Assembly (NCBI GenBank): GCA_021802225.1
Contig: JAKAAS010000153.1
Span: 1 to 5,652, forward strand
DNA length: 5,652 nt
Origin: Bacillota bacterium
GTDB taxonomy: Bacteria; Bacillota_E; Sulfobacillia; Sulfobacillales; Sulfobacillaceae
Reading direction: 5' to 3'
The first letter of the stretch is position 1. Every line of letters starts with the position of its first letter. Both the position numbers and the translations under genes were made by a program. Under the pieces are notes generated by a model. The model did no database searches, was not told where the DNA came from, and saw only the letters and a program-made list of their open reading frames with translations. Below are positions 5,397 to 5,652 of this stretch, piece by piece.

Positions 5397-5652
5397 GTTT
5401 TTTAGCCTGTTTAGCCTCGTGAATTGTCTTAAGTATCCCTGCCTGCCTCAATAGTGAACGGGTAGTGTCTGTGGGCTGCGCTCCATTTTGGATCCACGAG
5501 ATCGCCTTGTCCTCATCTATCTTGACCACCGCCGGATCCTTGGTCGGGTCGTAATAGCCGATTTCCTCAAGAAACTTCCCATCCCGCGGCGCCCGGGAAT
5601 CGGCCACCACCACACGGTAAAATGGATGTTTTTTTGCGCCCTGGATACCAAT
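5380..5652 (-). CDS. rpsP: 30S ribosomal protein S16, 5' end cut by window and last bases doubtful
   Basis: S16 is a structural protein of the 30S body. The reliable part reads [20 protein letters not shown], then [16 protein letters not shown], the [21 protein letters not shown] stretch and a Lys-rich tail, all typical of the family. The frame is open to the window edge, so the usual start (about 8-10 residues before GAKK) is not present. GTG 5613 is internal to the conserved domain and is not the start. The four codons at 5641-5652 would read IGIQ, where the family has an Arg-containing segment such as RLxRxG. Those bases form part of a 15-nt exact copy of rbgA sequence (3148-3162), so I suspect they are not rpsP sequence. 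The 3' end overlaps rimM by 17 nt. Confidence 0.93.
   Translation of the reverse strand: MGIQGAKKHPFYRVVVADSRAPRDGKFLEEIGYYDPTKDPAVVKIDEDKAISWIQNGAQPTDTTRSLLRQAGILKTIHEAKQAKKHEKNA
5638..5652. repeat. 15-bp exact direct repeat of rbgA sequence at the window edge
   Basis: GCCCTGGATACCAAT at 5638-5652 is identical and in the same orientation to 3148-3162, where it encodes the WYPG region of RbgA. It ends at the last base of the window and coincides with the point where the S16 reading departs from its family. A chimeric or misassembled end is the simplest reading. Confidence 0.7.

Noticed and set aside
5607..5613. Run of GTG codons as the start of rpsP
   Set aside because: They encode the VVV of the conserved FYRVVVADS motif, well inside the S16 domain. 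The frame continues upstream to the window edge.
1..5652. A novel defence, mobile or biosynthetic system
   Set aside because: Every gene-sized frame with family motifs is a known housekeeping gene in a familiar order. No transposase, integrase, repeat array, toxin-antitoxin pair or unexplained gap above 135 nt is present.

Overview
This window is a stretch of conserved bacterial housekeeping genes, all on the minus strand. Reading with transcription, from high to low coordinates, the order is rpsP (5' end cut by the window), rimM, trmD, rplS, lepB, rbgA, rnhB and topA (3' end cut by the window). The plus-strand open frames are shadows of these genes. The order resembles the rpsP-to-topA neighbourhood of Bacillota (Firmicutes). 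The presence of rbgA and a short, single-anchor signal peptidase I fit that group. The DNA is GC-rich for the phylum, which suggests a deep-branching, Sulfobacillus- or Symbiobacterium-like lineage. That genus-level guess rests on impression only.

Layout: the translation block is rpsP (30S protein S16), rimM (16S maturation factor), trmD (tRNA m1G37 methyltransferase) and rplS (50S protein L19). rpsP and rimM overlap by 17 nt, and rimM and trmD share one base. rplS has its own good promoter in the gap after trmD and probably starts at a TTG codon. A terminator-like or attenuator-like hairpin follows rplS. Then come lepB (signal peptidase I), rbgA (50S assembly GTPase) and rnhB (RNase HII), tightly packed: a 10-nt gap, then an ATGA overlap. 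After a 135-nt gap with nested inverted repeats and an extended -10 promoter comes topA (DNA topoisomerase I), of which the first 544 codons are present.

Together the genes link ribosome production (S16, L19, RimM, RbgA), decoding fidelity (TrmD), protein export (LepB) and control of R-loops and supercoiling (RNase HII, TopA). The genes khpA, yraN and dprA, often found in this neighbourhood in related bacteria, are absent from the expected gaps.

I see no mobile element, CRISPR array, RNA gene or new multi-gene system. The most notable points are a 15-bp exact repeat at the right edge that makes the start of rpsP look chimeric, a Glu in place of the usual catalytic Asp in TrmD, an internal rplS promoter that resolves its start codon, and mutually exclusive hairpins just upstream of the topA promoter.
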